A stretch of 64,000 bases of DNA, from assembly GCF_027409185.1 (NCBI RefSeq), contig NC_084472.1, positions 16,974,524 through 17,038,523 on the forward strand. The letters run 5' to 3'. A program made the position numbers and the translations under genes. The stretch comes from Cynocephalus volans. Lineage: Eukaryota; Chordata; Mammalia; Dermoptera; Cynocephalidae. Below are positions 31,380 through 43,670 of the stretch, piece after piece (position 1 is the stretch's first letter; each line of letters begins with the position of its first letter). The notes beneath the pieces are model-generated. The model searched no databases, was not told the DNA's origin, and worked only from the letters and a program-made list of their open reading frames with translations.

Positions 31380-33175
31380 CACTTTGATCAAAACCCTCTC
31401 ACCACTGCAACAACTACCCTCTCTTAAACATCGTCGTCTTCTCTCTCTGTGCAATCATTCCCATGCTCAGCATGGTGTTAGTTCTCCCATCTTTTAAAAA
31501 AGCCTTCCCTATCTTGCATCCCATTATCCCCCTTTGGTTTCCACCACTCCTATCTGTGCTTGCTTTACCACACAATCCCCCAAGAGAAACCATGACTAGC
31601 CATAAAGTTCCACTCCTGAACACACCTAATCTGGCTTTCAACCCACCAAAACAATGCTTGTCAACATCACCACTGATCTCCCTGTTGCCAAACCCTAGAA
31701 TGGTGTGGTCAATTTTTGGACCTCTTCTTCAGCCTAACAGTATGGTTTTCAGATGATTATTCCTTCCTTGGGGAAATACCTTCTTCACTTGATTCCCAAG
31801 ACACAGCTGTCTGGTTCTCCTAAGGCTTTACCAGTTGCCTCTTTTCCTTGTCCTTGTCTGGACCTGAACCGTCCAGGACTTCCACACAGTGGAAGACTCC
31901 AGAGCTTGGTCCTCAATCTCTTCCATCTACCCACCCTCTCTAAGGAACTGTCCTTAGCTTCAAACCTTTAAATACCATGTGATATTTACACCTCCAGCAT
32001 GGGCCTCTCCCCTGAACCTCAGATACTCGACTGTCCACATGACATTTCCACTTAGATTTCTAACAGGCACCTAAAACTCAAATCTTGACTCCACCTCATT
32101 CCAACCCCCTCAAGAAAAGCCTGCTCTTCAATCTTCCCTAGCAGAGAAAATGACAACGCCAATCCCTAGTTGCTTAGGCTGAAAACCTTAGTCTCCACTA
32201 AGCCCTCTCAGACACATACCCTATATGCAATCCCTACGCAAATTCCAGTGGCCATAATTTTTTTTTTTTTGTTTTGTTTTTTTTTGTCCTTTTCGTGACC
32301 GGCACTCAGCCAGTGAGTGCACCGGCCAGTCCTATATAGGATCCGAACCCACGGCGGGAGCGTCGCAGCGCTCCCAGCGCCGCACTCTACCAAGTGCGCC
32401 ACGGGCTCGGCCCCCAGTGGCCATAATTTAACAATACAACCAGAACCTTGCCATTCCTCACTACTTCCACAGCTGCCACCTTGGTCAAGCCACTACCACC
32501 TCCTATCTGACACTCACTGCAGTGGCCTTTGGACTGTCTCTTGCCTCCACTCTTCCTCCCTTAGTCCATTCTCCACACACTAAAGTTACTCCTGTAAGAT
32601 AAGTCACATAGCATCACTCTTAGCTCAAATCCTCCCTCCACCGGTTTCCCGTCTCATTCAGAATAAAAAGCTATCCTTATGATACCCAGCAATGGACTAA
32701 ATGATCTCTGACCTCACCTCCTACTACTCCTCTCTTACTCATTCCATTCCAGCCATCTTAACCTCCCTGCTGTCCCTGAAATGTGCTAAGCAGTTTCCGC
32801 CAGGGCCTTTGCCCCGACTCTTACCTCTGCCCAGCCCCTGATGCTCCAGGTATCCACACATCTTGTACCTTCACGTCTTTCAGGTCTCTGTAGCAATGTT
32901 CACTTAAATGTCAGGCCTTGCCTGATCAACCTAGAGTTTGGCACAGCACTCCCAACCCCCTTGCCCTGCTTTCTTTTTTCTAAAGTACTGAGCAATATCT
33001 GACATGCTGTATAATTCACACGCCTACTTGTGTTTCTTCCCACATTAGAACCTAAGCTACATGAGAGCAAGGACTCTGCCCTTTTGGCTTACCACTGCAT
33101 CCCTACCTACTGCACTGCTGGCACAAAGGAGACCCTCAATTAATTTGAGTGAATAAATAAGTAAATGTTTTCAAA
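31380..33175 (+). mobile_element. L2 LINE relic (plus)
   Basis: Long L2 fragment including its 3' end: cattagaacctaagctacat, gagagcaaggactctgccc, ctcaattaatttgagtgaat. Interrupted by the SINE at 32261-32413. Confidence 0.65.
32261..32413 (-). mobile_element. CYN-type SINE inside an L2
   Basis: Reversed SINE with a 16-bp perfect target duplication ccagtggccataattt at 32245 and 32414. It interrupts an L2 relic. Confidence 0.88.
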
Positions 33176-33879
33176 CTATGTCAATACACAGCAAATTCAT
33201 TACAAACATATAAGCACCCTCTACTCAGATCATGCCCCAGCTTTTCCCTCTCTCTGGAATTTCTAACTATTCTCTCTTCCTAATTTCTATAAACATGTTC
33301 AAAACTCTCCCATATTAGGATGGAGGTAGCAGAGGACAACCTGCCCTGATCTTTCCTTTGCACATCCTGCCACCACCATCTTGCCTTTCCTTCACAGCCA
33401 AGTGTCCTAGGAGAACACTCCACAATTACTACTCCTGTATCTCACCGGATAGCCTCTTCCTCTGTCTGCTCCTTATACATTAGGATCACCCAGGATTCTG
33501 ACCTCAGACTTTCTGTAATGTAATTTACATTTTACACACTAGGGATCTCAAACTCAAATGCCTTCAGGTACAAATATTGTCAGGAAACAGGACTGTAAGG
33601 ACTGAGGTCAACTGGAAATTACAGGCCCCACCTGAAGCCAATTAAATTCAATAAAAACACTGTTGCCAAATAAAACCTACTGGTGTAGTCTGTTCCTGAG
33701 GGAAAAACATGTCTATGTCCAAAACACACCATGAAACATTTTACATCTTTCTGTCTCCACTACTACCACCCTATCCTGCTGAAAAGCCTGACCAGTCTCC
33801 ATGCTTCTGTTGCCACCCTACGATTAACTCTCCACATAGCAATCAAAAGGACCATTCAATATGAATCACATACTGTGAA

Positions 33880-34110
33880 CTTTCTGAAGTACCCTCGTAT
33901 ACTATATAAGTTGTCCTTAAACAGAAACAAAAAACAAGGTTATGCATTATATTCAGTAGACGAAAATGTTGTGATAAGAGGCTGGTGGGAAACTAACACT
34001 GTATTCCCCAAGGAGCAATTCAGTACGCAGTGTTAGCTAATTCGGTGTCCACATCAACTTTACAGAATATGACTACTATAAATTATGAGAACTGATTGTA
34101 ATTCACGGAA
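33880..34110 (+). mobile_element. Tigger-like relic, second copy (partial)
   Basis: Shares with the reverse of the 42.85-kb element the blocks taaacagaaac, aaggttatgca, gacgaaaatgttgtgat and the ggagcaat block near 34010. Only one end region is present. Confidence 0.5.
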
Positions 34111-34768
34111 CAAATGAAAATAAATTTTAATTAGGATCCTTAGGGAAATATTGTATCCATGTAACAGAAACTAATTTGTACAAAAAAGGAGCAATCAGAG
34201 AAAAAGAAGACTTTTTAACAATTAAAAATGACTGACATTCACCCAAAAATTCAACGATGGGATAAAATGTGTATCTGGAGATCTGGGAAATAAAGTAGTG
34301 AATCTCCAAACGACTTTAAAGAATTGTAAAGTAAATCTGGGGGGGGGGGAGTAAATCTAGGAATAATCAAACATGAGTTCCAGAAAGATAGAATAGAGAT
34401 GATAGAAGTTATCAAAGAATCACTGAATATCCCCAATTTGAGACAAGAGCCTTCATTTTGAAAGAGACCAGTAAGTGCCAAGCAGAATTTATCAAAAAAG
34501 ATCAACATTTAATAGCAAATATCTGGACTTGTTTCAAAATAATCCAGGTTTTGTTTTTTGTTTTTTTGGAGGGAGAGAAATGAGGAAAGTATATAGAGAA
34601 GAAACAAGTAACTTTGACTTACTATAAGTGAGCAAAGGATATGTGAGGGTCTGTCTGTTGTACTTCTGTTATTTACTTTTGGTGGATCTGAAATTTTCCC
34701 TAATAAAAAAAACTTTAAAATAAAACCCCAAAACACAGAAACATCCTGGTTAAAATCTAGAATTTTTT

Positions 34769-34913
34769 GGGCCGAGCCCGTGGCGCAGTTGGTAGAGTGC
34801 TGCGCTGGCAGCGCGGCGACGCTCCCGCCGCGGGTTCGGATCCTATATAGGACTGACCGGTGCACTCACTGGCTGAGTGCCGGTCACGAAAAAACGACAA
34901 AAAAAAAAAAAAA
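34769..34913 (+). mobile_element. CYN-type tRNA-derived SINE
   Basis: gggccgagcccgtggcgcag start, cgggttcggatcctatatag, A-tail. Perfect 17-bp target duplication aaaatctagaatttttt at 34752 and 34914. The perfect duplication suggests a young insertion. Confidence 0.9.
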
Positions 34914-36186
34914 AAAATCTAGAATTTTTTCTACCTCAAACCATACAAAGCAATTCCAGAAGGTTTAATTACCTAAATATGAAAGGCAAAACCAAAAACC
35001 TTTTAGAATACACTTGACAGCCTCAAGGAGGGGAAAAATCACTCAAAAAATAGAAAACAAAAAGCACTCTAACAATAAAAGAAAGACTAATAGATGTGGC
35101 TACATTATAATTCAGTTCCATCAACTATCAAAAGCCATAAAAAAATTGTCAAAATGACAAACACAAACTAGGAAGATATACAGAACTCAATGTAATGAGA
35201 CAAAATCCTAAAACCTTTCAGAAAGAACAAGCTACCTGCAAAAGAACCAGCATCAGACTGACCTCAGATTCTCATTAACATAACCCAAAGTTAAAAAGAC
35301 ACAAGAACAATATCTTTGAAGTTAGAACTCACTTTGTACTCAGAACTCTAAACCTAGCCAAACTATCCATTAAGCCTGGGGTAAAATTAAGACATGTTCA
35401 GATATGCTAGAATTCAAAGTTTGCCATCCTATATGGAAAAAAATTACTTGTAGAGTGTGTCGCTGAGATAAAAGATTAAAGACAATATGATTATCATCAC
35501 ACATTGTATATTGATATGTAACACTACTCCACAAATATAAATAATCAGTTATTTTTTAATAAAATAAAAATTAAAAAAGGCAACATGAAACTTGTGACAG
35601 CTAAATACAAGCCAGAAGTAAAGATTCAAGAAAATAGAGCATCCATCAGAAGGTAACATCAAATTATTCTACATAAACAATAAAGTTTTTGTGAAATAGA
35701 TAATACTTGCAGCTACAATGAATATTTACAGAATCTAATAATATAAATCTGGCTGCTTTTTAATTTTTAGAGTCAACTTGTAGTCAGAAGGCAAAAATAC
35801 TTATATATGTATTAAGTGTTTACAGAAATGTAACATAAATACCATAAATCTTGCCAGTATGCAAGCAACATCATCAAAATTAGGAAATGGAAGGATCAAT
35901 GTGAAGTACAAGCAAAATAAGCTTATTCCTTGTTTTTCAGGAGAAAGGGGGGTCAATATATAGTCTAAAAATTGATAAATCCATAAGTAGACATATAAAT
36001 GTATTACTTGAAATTATAATAATTTTCAACATAACTAAAACAACTATTAACATTACCATAAATATCTATCTAGTCATATCTTGGAAAGTACAGTTTTATA
36101 AATGCTTTATATCCATTTTTCATTTCAATGAGTATGAATACTGTTGAAAGACAACATAGCAAGAACCAGAGGTATAAATAAATCAT

Positions 36187-39100
36187 TTAAAAATATGACC
36201 ATGTACCCTGAGGCACCTGCGCTGGAGCGGGTAGGTGCCATCGCAGGACTCCCAGTCCAGGCCAGTCCCTGCAGCCCAGGGAGGCCTGAGACTCCCACCC
36301 ACAGGCACAGAGGCAGCCATGCCAAATTGGCAGTCCCTGCAGGATCCCAGCCAGACATTAGGGCTGAAGGAGTGGACCATGAAATCTCCTGCCACAATGA
36401 CTAAATATCAAAGGAAACATACCAGAAATATGAAAAATCAAGAAAGTATAACACCAGCAAAGGAAAATAATAACTCTCAAGCTCTAGATCCTATAGAACA
36501 GGAAGTCCTTGAAGTGACTGACAAGAAATTTAGAGCAACAATTCTAAGGAAACTAAACGAGATACAAGAAAATTCAGTGAGACAACACAATGAAATGAGA
36601 AAAAGTATACAGGACCTGAAAGAATAAATGTACAAAGAAATCAATACCCTGAAAAAGAATGTAGCAGAGCTTGCGGAGCTGAAGAACTCATTCAACGAAA
36701 TAAAAAACACAACAGAGAGTTTAACCGGCAGGCTAGAACAAGAAGAAGAGAGAATTTCTGACCTTGAAGATGGGCTGTTTGAAATAATATAGGAGGACAA
36801 AAAAAGAAAAAGAAAAGAAAAGAAAAAAGAATTAAAAACATTGAAGAAAATCTAAGAGAGATAACAGACAACCTTAAGCGCTCAAATATACAAATCATGG
36901 GTATTCCAGAAGGGGAAGAAAAAGGAAATGGCATTGAAAATGTATTCAACAAAATAATGGCAGAAAACTTCCTAGGTATAGGGAAAGACACAGATCTTCA
37001 GATTGAGGAGGCTCAAAGATCCCCAAACATAATCAACCCAAAAAGGTCCTCTCCGAGACATGTTATAGTCAAATTAGCAAAACTCAAAGACAAACAGAGA
37101 ATCTTAAAAGCTGCAAGAGAGAAGTGTCAAGTCACCTACTAGGGAGTCCCAAAATCAGACTAAAATCAGACTTTTCACCACAAACCCTAAAAGCCAGAAA
37201 AGAATGGGATAATATATTCAAAATATTAAAAGACAAAGATTGCCAGCCAAGAATACTTTACCCAACAAGACTATCCTTCCAAAATGAAGGACAAATAGTA
37301 TATTTCTCAGACAAACAAAAACTGCGGGAGTTCACTACCACAGAACCAGCCTTACAAGAACTTCTCAAGGGAGTACTGGGTTTGGTACCTGAAAAACAAC
37401 CACTGCTGCCAATAATACTCAAGAAAAAACAAAATCCACTAGTAAAGTAAAAATGCTAACAATAATGAGAAAAAAAATTTATCTACCACCCCAAGAAACC
37501 AACAAATACAGAAGACAAACAGTAAATCAGAAAGAAAGGAACAAAAGATATTTAAGACATCTAAACAAAAATCAATAAAATGCTAGAGGTAAATCAACAC
37601 TTTTCAATAACAACTCTTAATGTAAAAGGATTAAATTTCCCACTCAAAAGACACAGACTGCCTGACTGGATTAAAAAGGTGGACCCAACAATATGCTGCC
37701 TTCAAGAGACTCAACTCCCCTGTAAAGACAAACATAGACTAAGAGTGAAAGGAAGGAAAAAGGTACACCATGCAAACAGAAATGAAAAACGAGCCAGAGT
37801 AGCTATTCTTATATCAGATAAAATAGACTTTAAACCAAAAACCAGAAAAAGAGATAAAGAAGGGCACTATATAATGACAAAAGGATTTATCCATCAAGAA
37901 GACATAACAATCACAAATATATATGCACCCAATGTCGGAGCAGCCAGATATATAAAGAAAACACGATTAGACATAAAGAATGAGATAGACACTAATACCA
38001 TAATAGCAGGGGACCTGAACACCCCACTGTCAATATTAGACAGATCATCTAGGCAAAGAATCAGCAGAGAAACACAAGATCTAAACAATACTTTAGACCA
38101 ACTGGAGTTGGCAGATATCTACAAAACATTCCATCCAACAACCTCAGAATATTCATTCTTCTCATCAGCACATGGAAGATTCTCCAGGATAGATCACATG
38201 TAAGGTCACAAATCGAGTATCAACAAATTCAAAAAAGTTGAATTATTCCAGGACTTTTTCCAATGACAATGGATTAAAATTAGAAATCAATAACAAATGA
38301 AACTTTGGAAACTATACAAACACATGGAAATTAAACAGCATTCTACTTAATGACATATGGGTCTAAGAAGAAATTAAACAGGAAACCAAAAAATTTATTG
38401 AAACTATTGAAAATAATGATACATCATACCAAAGCCTGTGGGATACTGCAAAAGCAGTACCAAGGGGGAAATTTATCGCATTAAATGCTTACTTCAGAAG
38501 AATGGAAAGATGGCAAGCAAACAACCTAACACTTCACCTTAAAGAACTAGAAAAACAGGAAAAATCCAAACCGAAAGTTAATAGACAGAAAGAAATAATT
38601 AAGTTTGGAACAGAACTTAATGAAATAGAAACCCCCAAAATGATACAAAAGATCAATGAATCAAAAAGTTGGTTTTTTGAAAAGATAAAATAAAATTGAG
38701 AAACCATTAGAAAGGCTAACTGAAAAAAGAAGAGAGAAGACCCAAATAACAAAAATTGGAAATGAAAAAGATGATAGTACAACTGATTCCTCAGAAATAC
38801 AAGAAATCATTAGAAACTACTATAAACAACTATATGGCAACAAATTTGAAAATCTGGAGGAAATGGATAAATTTCTGGACACACACAAACTACCAAGACT
38901 GAGCCATGAAGATGTAGAAAATCTGAACAGACCAATAACAATAAAAGAGATTGAAGCTGTTATCAGAAGGCTCCCAACAAAGAAAAGCCCAGGATCAGAT
39001 GAGTTCACTGCAGAATTCTACCAAACCTTCAAAGAGGAATTGATATGAATTTGCTATAAACTATTCCAAAATATTGAAACAGAGCCAATCTCCCAAACTC

Positions 39101-39768
39101 ATTCTATGAAGCAAACATCATCCTGATACCAAAACCAGACAAAGATACAACAAAAAAGAAATCTACAGGCCAATATCCGTGATGAATATAGATGCAAAAA
39201 TCCTCAATAAAATACTAGCTAACAGAATACAGCAACACATACACAAAATCATACACTTTGCTTAAGTGGGACTCATCCCAGGGATGCAAGGTTGGTTCAA
39301 CATACGTAAATCAATAATGTGATACACCACATCAAAAAAATCAAAGACAAAGACCACATGATCATCTCTATAGACGCAGAAAAAGCATTGACAAAATTCA
39401 ACATTCATTCATGATAAAGACTCTCCTACAAGTTAGGTATTGACAGAAAGTATCTCAACACAACTAAAGCCATATATGATAAGTCCACTGCCAATATCAT
39501 CCTGAATGGGGAAAAGCTGAAATGGGGAAATTTTGCAGGACAAGGATGCCCACTCTCACCACTCCTATTCAACATAGTGTTGGAGGTACTAGCCAGAGCA
39601 ATCAGAGAAGAGAAGGAAATAAAGGATTTGAGAGGGTACTCTAAAACCATATCCTTATGATCACATACACCAACATCAAGGGTTCAGATCCCTGTACAGC
39701 CAGCCACCAAAAACAAACCAAAAAAAAAAAAGACAAAAAGAAAAAGGCAAAAAAGTAAAAAAATAGTA
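36187..39768 (+). mobile_element. LINE-1 5' and central part joined to a tRNA-SINE 3' half
   Basis: LINE-1 on the plus strand. The end of the 5' UTR starts near 36187. ORF1 (ATG 36397, to about 37450) has several stops but a recognisable coiled coil and C-terminal nucleic-acid-binding part. ORF2 starts at 37580 with an endonuclease domain (LNVKGLN, QETQL, IYAPN, AGDLNTP) and then broken reverse-transcriptase pieces ([14 protein letters not shown] near 38970). L1 similarity ends near 39645, before the YxDD region and the 3' UTR. It is followed by a tRNA-Ile-type SINE 3' half (caagggttcagatccctg) and an A-rich tail. Flanks 36174-36186 and 39769-39781 match 12 of 13 bases, a possible target duplication around the whole composite. 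Confidence 0.8.
39663..39768 (+). mobile_element. tRNA-Ile-derived SINE, 3' half with A-rich tail
   Basis: Contains the B-box part (gggttcagatccctg), cagccagccacc and an A-rich tail; the A-box half is missing. Directly follows the broken LINE-1 in the same orientation. Confidence 0.6.
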
Positions 39769-40033
39769 ATAAGTAAATCATACATTAATACCATATAAAA
39801 CATATAGTATATAAAATCATATACAAAGTAAATACTCTGGATTCATTATGAAAGTTACAATTAAACAATGCCATGGGTGCTCCCGAGTACCACTGTACCA
39901 CTTCAGGCCCAAGACAAAACTAAAAAACAAGTTTGAGGAAAATATGGAAAAAAGAAAAGTGGAACTGGTAAATATAGAGGGGAATGGTAACATTTTAGCA
40001 AGTGCCTGAGGTATTCTTAGAAGGACTAATGCT

Positions 40034-40090
40034 CCAGCTGGCCTGTTAGCTATGTTAGTTAGAGCACGGTGTTATGACACTAATGCTCCC
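40034..40090 (+). mobile_element. tRNA-Ile-derived SINE, 5' half
   Basis: gctggcctgttagctatgtt, gttagagcacggtgttatga. The B-box half is absent; SEH1L exon 3 lies 50 bp further on. Confidence 0.55.
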
Positions 40091-40143
40091 TGGCTGCTCA
40101 CATCTCCTCCTCCCCACCCTCAGAATACTAACAAATGTCTCAC

Positions 40144-40288
40144 CCAGTGACTCTGTCCTCGCAGTTTATCATTTGATTCTCCTACTATTTCTTCCCACAC
40201 AGCAGCGGTTCGGTCAAAAGAACAGGAAGCCAAAACCTGTCCGAATTCAGGATGTGCCCATGTCACACGCCATACAGATCCACTGTGT
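40144..40288 (-). pseudogene. SEH1L: SEH1L exon 3, 2 nt short
   Basis: From the second codon it reads [20 protein letters not shown] to [20 protein letters not shown] and RGQSHW, essentially unchanged from human. Donor tgg/gtgaga. The acceptor edge is ccag/acacagtgg, where acacacagtgg would be needed to keep phase 0: a loss of one AC unit and a frameshift. Confidence 0.85.
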
Positions 40289-40779
40289 CTGGAGAATTAA
40301 AAAAAAAAAAAGAATACATATTCAATATCTCTGTTTATTCTGGGGGGGAAAAACCTGAATTCATTCACATTTCACACATAAAAACTTTTACTTGAAGAAA
40401 GAGAATACAGATATTTTTACTTCATTAAAGGAGAAAGCTAATCAATTTAGCATTTAGATAAAAAGTTAAATTCCAGAATTCTTTAACCTTTCAAGGATAT
40501 TCTATACTGAGGACTGCAGCCTTTCTAGAGTCAAGTTCTTCTAACATTTTACTAATAAAGAAAAATCCATTCAGATAAAGTTGACAACTTCCAGGGATAA
40601 CAGTTGGAGACCTGCTTCAGAGTTTAGCCTAACCAAGCTTTGAAACAGAGATTCTTATGAGTCCACAATTTTTCTTAACTTGCAAATTCTTTCTACAGGA
40701 AACATCCACCTAACAAAATAAATAAAATCAGATTAATCCAAATTATTTGCTTCAAAGTCCATTAAGACCGAAAGTACAT

Positions 40780-40975
40780 TAGTCGTTACCAGCATCTGGG
40801 AGAGGGGAGAATACGAAGTGACTGCTAAATGGGTTTCCTTTTGGGGTGATGAAAATGTCCTGAAATTAGATAATAGTGATGGTTGCACAACTTTGTGAAT
40901 AACGTAAAATCACTAAATTGTATGTTTTAAATGGGTGAACATAATGGTACGTAAATTATAGCTCAATCTTAAAAA
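40780..40975 (+). mobile_element. Old LINE-1 3' UTR fragment (plus) in SEH1L intron 2
   Basis: ttaccagcatctgggagagg, gtgatgaaaatgtcctgaaa and tgttttaaatgggtgaac match old L1 3' ends. Confidence 0.7.
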
Positions 40976-41709
40976 GCACCATTCTATTTTTTTAAAAATT
41001 ATCTGCTTCAAAAGCCTAACGGTATATAGAAACTACAGCAGCAAAATGCTTAGAAGATCTTAACCAATGGATCTTAGACAATGGACTATTTGAGGAAAAT
41101 AGGCATTCAGTGAGCAAATACAGAGAAACCCAAATCCTTGTACCCTGAGAAAATAATGTAAAAGCTAAGTATCTCATTATCTTTATATATGAAAAATGTC
41201 TATTACTATTCTACAACCTCTTCATGTTGACCACACCAAAAAAAAAAAAAAAAAAGGATGAAAAGGTCTGAAAGCATTTCACCACCAAAAGAATTTGCTA
41301 GGTGCTTCCCAGTAAAAATATTGTCTAAAAATAAACATGAGTTCACCAATTATATTTACAAATGTTTTTCACACTTCTGTATATCTAACATTTTTTACAT
41401 GCAACAACATAAGAACACTTGTTAATCTGATAACCTCTTCATGGTAGCAATGTCACCAACCAAAGGTAAACTATGTACCCTTATTTTGTATCCTCTGTTT
41501 TGTCCAGTTTTTTTGGTTCCACCTTTAATTCTTACTTATACAGGTCTATTAAGTAAAAAAGGCACTAAGGCAGAGAGGTTTTATAAACTGTTAGATTCCC
41601 AGTAAAACAGAATCTAAAGAATAAGATCTGCTCAAAAATGTTCATCACAATAAAAAGGAAACAACTTAAACAAAACAGTATGTTCAGTTAAGCAAAATGG
41701 TATATTTAT

Positions 41710-42235
41710 TGGATGTTTAAAAAGAGCCTTTAAAGACATAGGAAAGCTATTGCTGGTGGGAATGTAAAATGGTACAGCCACTTTGGAAAAGTTTGGCAAT
41801 TTCTTAGAAAGTTAAAGATACACAATCCAGAAATTCCACTCCTGGTATCTACCAAAGAGAAATGAAAACATGGAGAAACAAAATGTGACATATCCATACA
41901 ATGTACTACTCAGCAGTACAAAGGAACGAACTATAGACATGTAATACAACATGGATGAACCTTAAAAATATGCTAGGGGAAAGGAGCCAGACACAGAAGA
42001 CTACAAATTATAGGAATCCATTTATATAAAACTTCTAGAAAAGATTAAAAATTATAGAAAAATTGGATCAATGGTCACCTGTGGCTTGGGGGTAGGAAGA
42101 GGGATCGAATACAAATGGGCACAAGGAAAATTTCTGAGTTGATGGAAGTGTTCTAAAACTGGATTGTGGTGATGTCTGTACAACTGCAAGTTTAAAACTA
42201 CATTAAAATTTATGACTTTTAAGGAATGAAAAATT
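41710..42235 (+). mobile_element. Old LINE-1 3' end (plus) in SEH1L intron 2
   Basis: gctggtgggaatgtaaaatg, tccatacaatgtactactca and attgtggtgatgtctgtaca are diagnostic of L1 ORF2 ends and 3' UTRs. Confidence 0.75.
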
Positions 42236-42551
42236 CTGAGTAAAGTTTTTTTTTAAAGCAAGAAATAAAACTATTAAAAATATGTAAAAGAAAAAGTAAG
42301 AAATATGCTGAATATGGTGTAATCCTAAAATAGCCATGTTAGAATACTGTGAAATTACAGATATTCTTACTCTCAGATTCACAGAAATGTATTTCTGTTA
42401 CTTTAATAGTGAAAAAATGTAAAATATCTTTCCATGAAAAGAACTAAATTGTATGATTTTCTCAAAGCTGACAAGCAAGTCATTGATACTACCAAATACA
42501 TAGTAAACATTTTAATTTTTTAAAAAATGTATTGTAAAAATAAATACTAAC

Positions 42552-42602
42552 CTTCCAGCTAGTAGTACAATGCCAATCTTCACTTTCACTTTTATGTCAG
42601 AC
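42552..42602 (-). pseudogene. SEH1L: SEH1L exon 2 with in-frame TGA
   Basis: Acceptor tttcttacag, donor aag/gttagt, 51 nt. The frame reads V-stop-HKSESEDWHCTTSWK where human has VWDKSESGDWHCTASWK. The codon pair TGG GAC has become TGA CAT. Confidence 0.88.
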
Positions 42603-42846
42603 CTGTAAGAAAATAAAAGGCAGACATTTTATACAAACAATTCCTACAAATTGATACAAAAAACTATAAGACTAAATCAATGTACAGGCAAAGAGGTGAA
42701 CATAAAAGTCACAAAAGAATACGACCAGTAAGAGTAACATTCATTCACTCAACCAAATATTTATTGAGAACACTGAATGTGTCAGTCGCTGGGCCAAGCA
42801 CTGAGGGATCCAGGAACCCAAGCTCTAACAGTTAATAGAGACAATT

Positions 42847-43670
42847 ACAGTTATAATTAAGTCTTATTATTTGCAGTAGTTATGTTCTATAAAGCTGCCT
42901 TGACCACTGAAACATTGCTCCTAGAGGAAATACAGGGTTAGGTTCCTGTGAGCCTCTGGTCTAACATTTTCATCAATCAATACATAATTTGTTTTACGTG
43001 TGTTTCTGTTTAAAGATACCTTATTTAATATATATTGGTGATTCGTCAACAATGAACTCACTGGGCCGACCCCGTGGCGCACTCGGGAGAGTGCGGTGCT
43101 GGGAGCGCTGCAGCGCTCCCGCCGCGGGTTCGGATCCTATATAGGGATGGCCGGTGCGCTCGGTGCGGCCGGTCACAAAAAATAAAAAAATTAAAATTAA
43201 AATTAAAAAAAAAAAAAAAAAAAAAATGAACTCACAACCAACAGTGCTAGAATTCATGCCTGAAGGAAGCTTCTCTAACACATCTATTTTCTCCAAGGCA
43301 CATCGCAGCCTTTTTGAGCTAAAGAACACTCGACAGCACCACAACCCTTCAGCACTAAACTTGGAGGCCACTTTAAATAGTGAAATTACCAACAGAAAGA
43401 ACAAAAAATGCAAAAACCATGGCACTAAATAGACCATAAAAAGAACACTTGTTTACAGCATGAGCCAAAACAAGAAGACAGACGCGTACCTTGCTCCACC
43501 TCATCTAGAAACATGTGTCCTGAGACTCAAATTTTCTTCACTCTGCATATGTCATGAATGACTGCAAAAGCACCATGTGTACTGACTTTGGGGTCACAAA
43601 TAAATTTTAGAAGTAGGCAAATTCACAAATACCAAATCCACAAATAACAAGGACTAACTGTATATGTAAC
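42847..43670 (-). mobile_element. Tc1/mariner (Tigger-like) DNA transposon relic
   Basis: Left end ta/cagttataa and right end taactg/ta form short inverted ends flanked by TA, as expected for pogo/Tigger elements. Minus-strand translation around the inserted SINE shows a helix-turn-helix-like start: LEKIDVLEKLPSGMNSSTVG and then DESPIYIK. The sequence is internally deleted. The SINE at 43062-43224 inserted later. The exact family was not verified. Confidence 0.6.
43062..43224 (+). mobile_element. CYN-type SINE inside a DNA transposon
   Basis: Starts tgggccgaccccgtggcgca, long A-rich tail, target duplication aatgaactcac at 43051 and 43225. It splits the Tc1/mariner-type relic described separately. 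Confidence 0.88.

Larger units (their letters stand above)
29760..40130. other. Interval between CEP192 exon and SEH1L exon 3
   Basis: Expected SEH1L exons 4-9 and CEP192 exon 1 were not found by eye. The stretch holds three CYN SINEs, an L2, a Tigger-like piece and the LINE-1/SINE composite. The segments 30.4-31.4 kb and 34.9-36.2 kb are AT-rich and unassigned. Confidence 0.55.

Noticed and set aside
36235..39650. Multiple open frames as host genes
   Set aside because: They are LINE-1 ORF1 and ORF2 pieces with stops and frameshifts.
42597..42599. TGA in SEH1L exon 2 as a selenocysteine codon
   Set aside because: SEH1L is not a selenoprotein family, Trp is conserved there, and exon 3 is also frameshifted.
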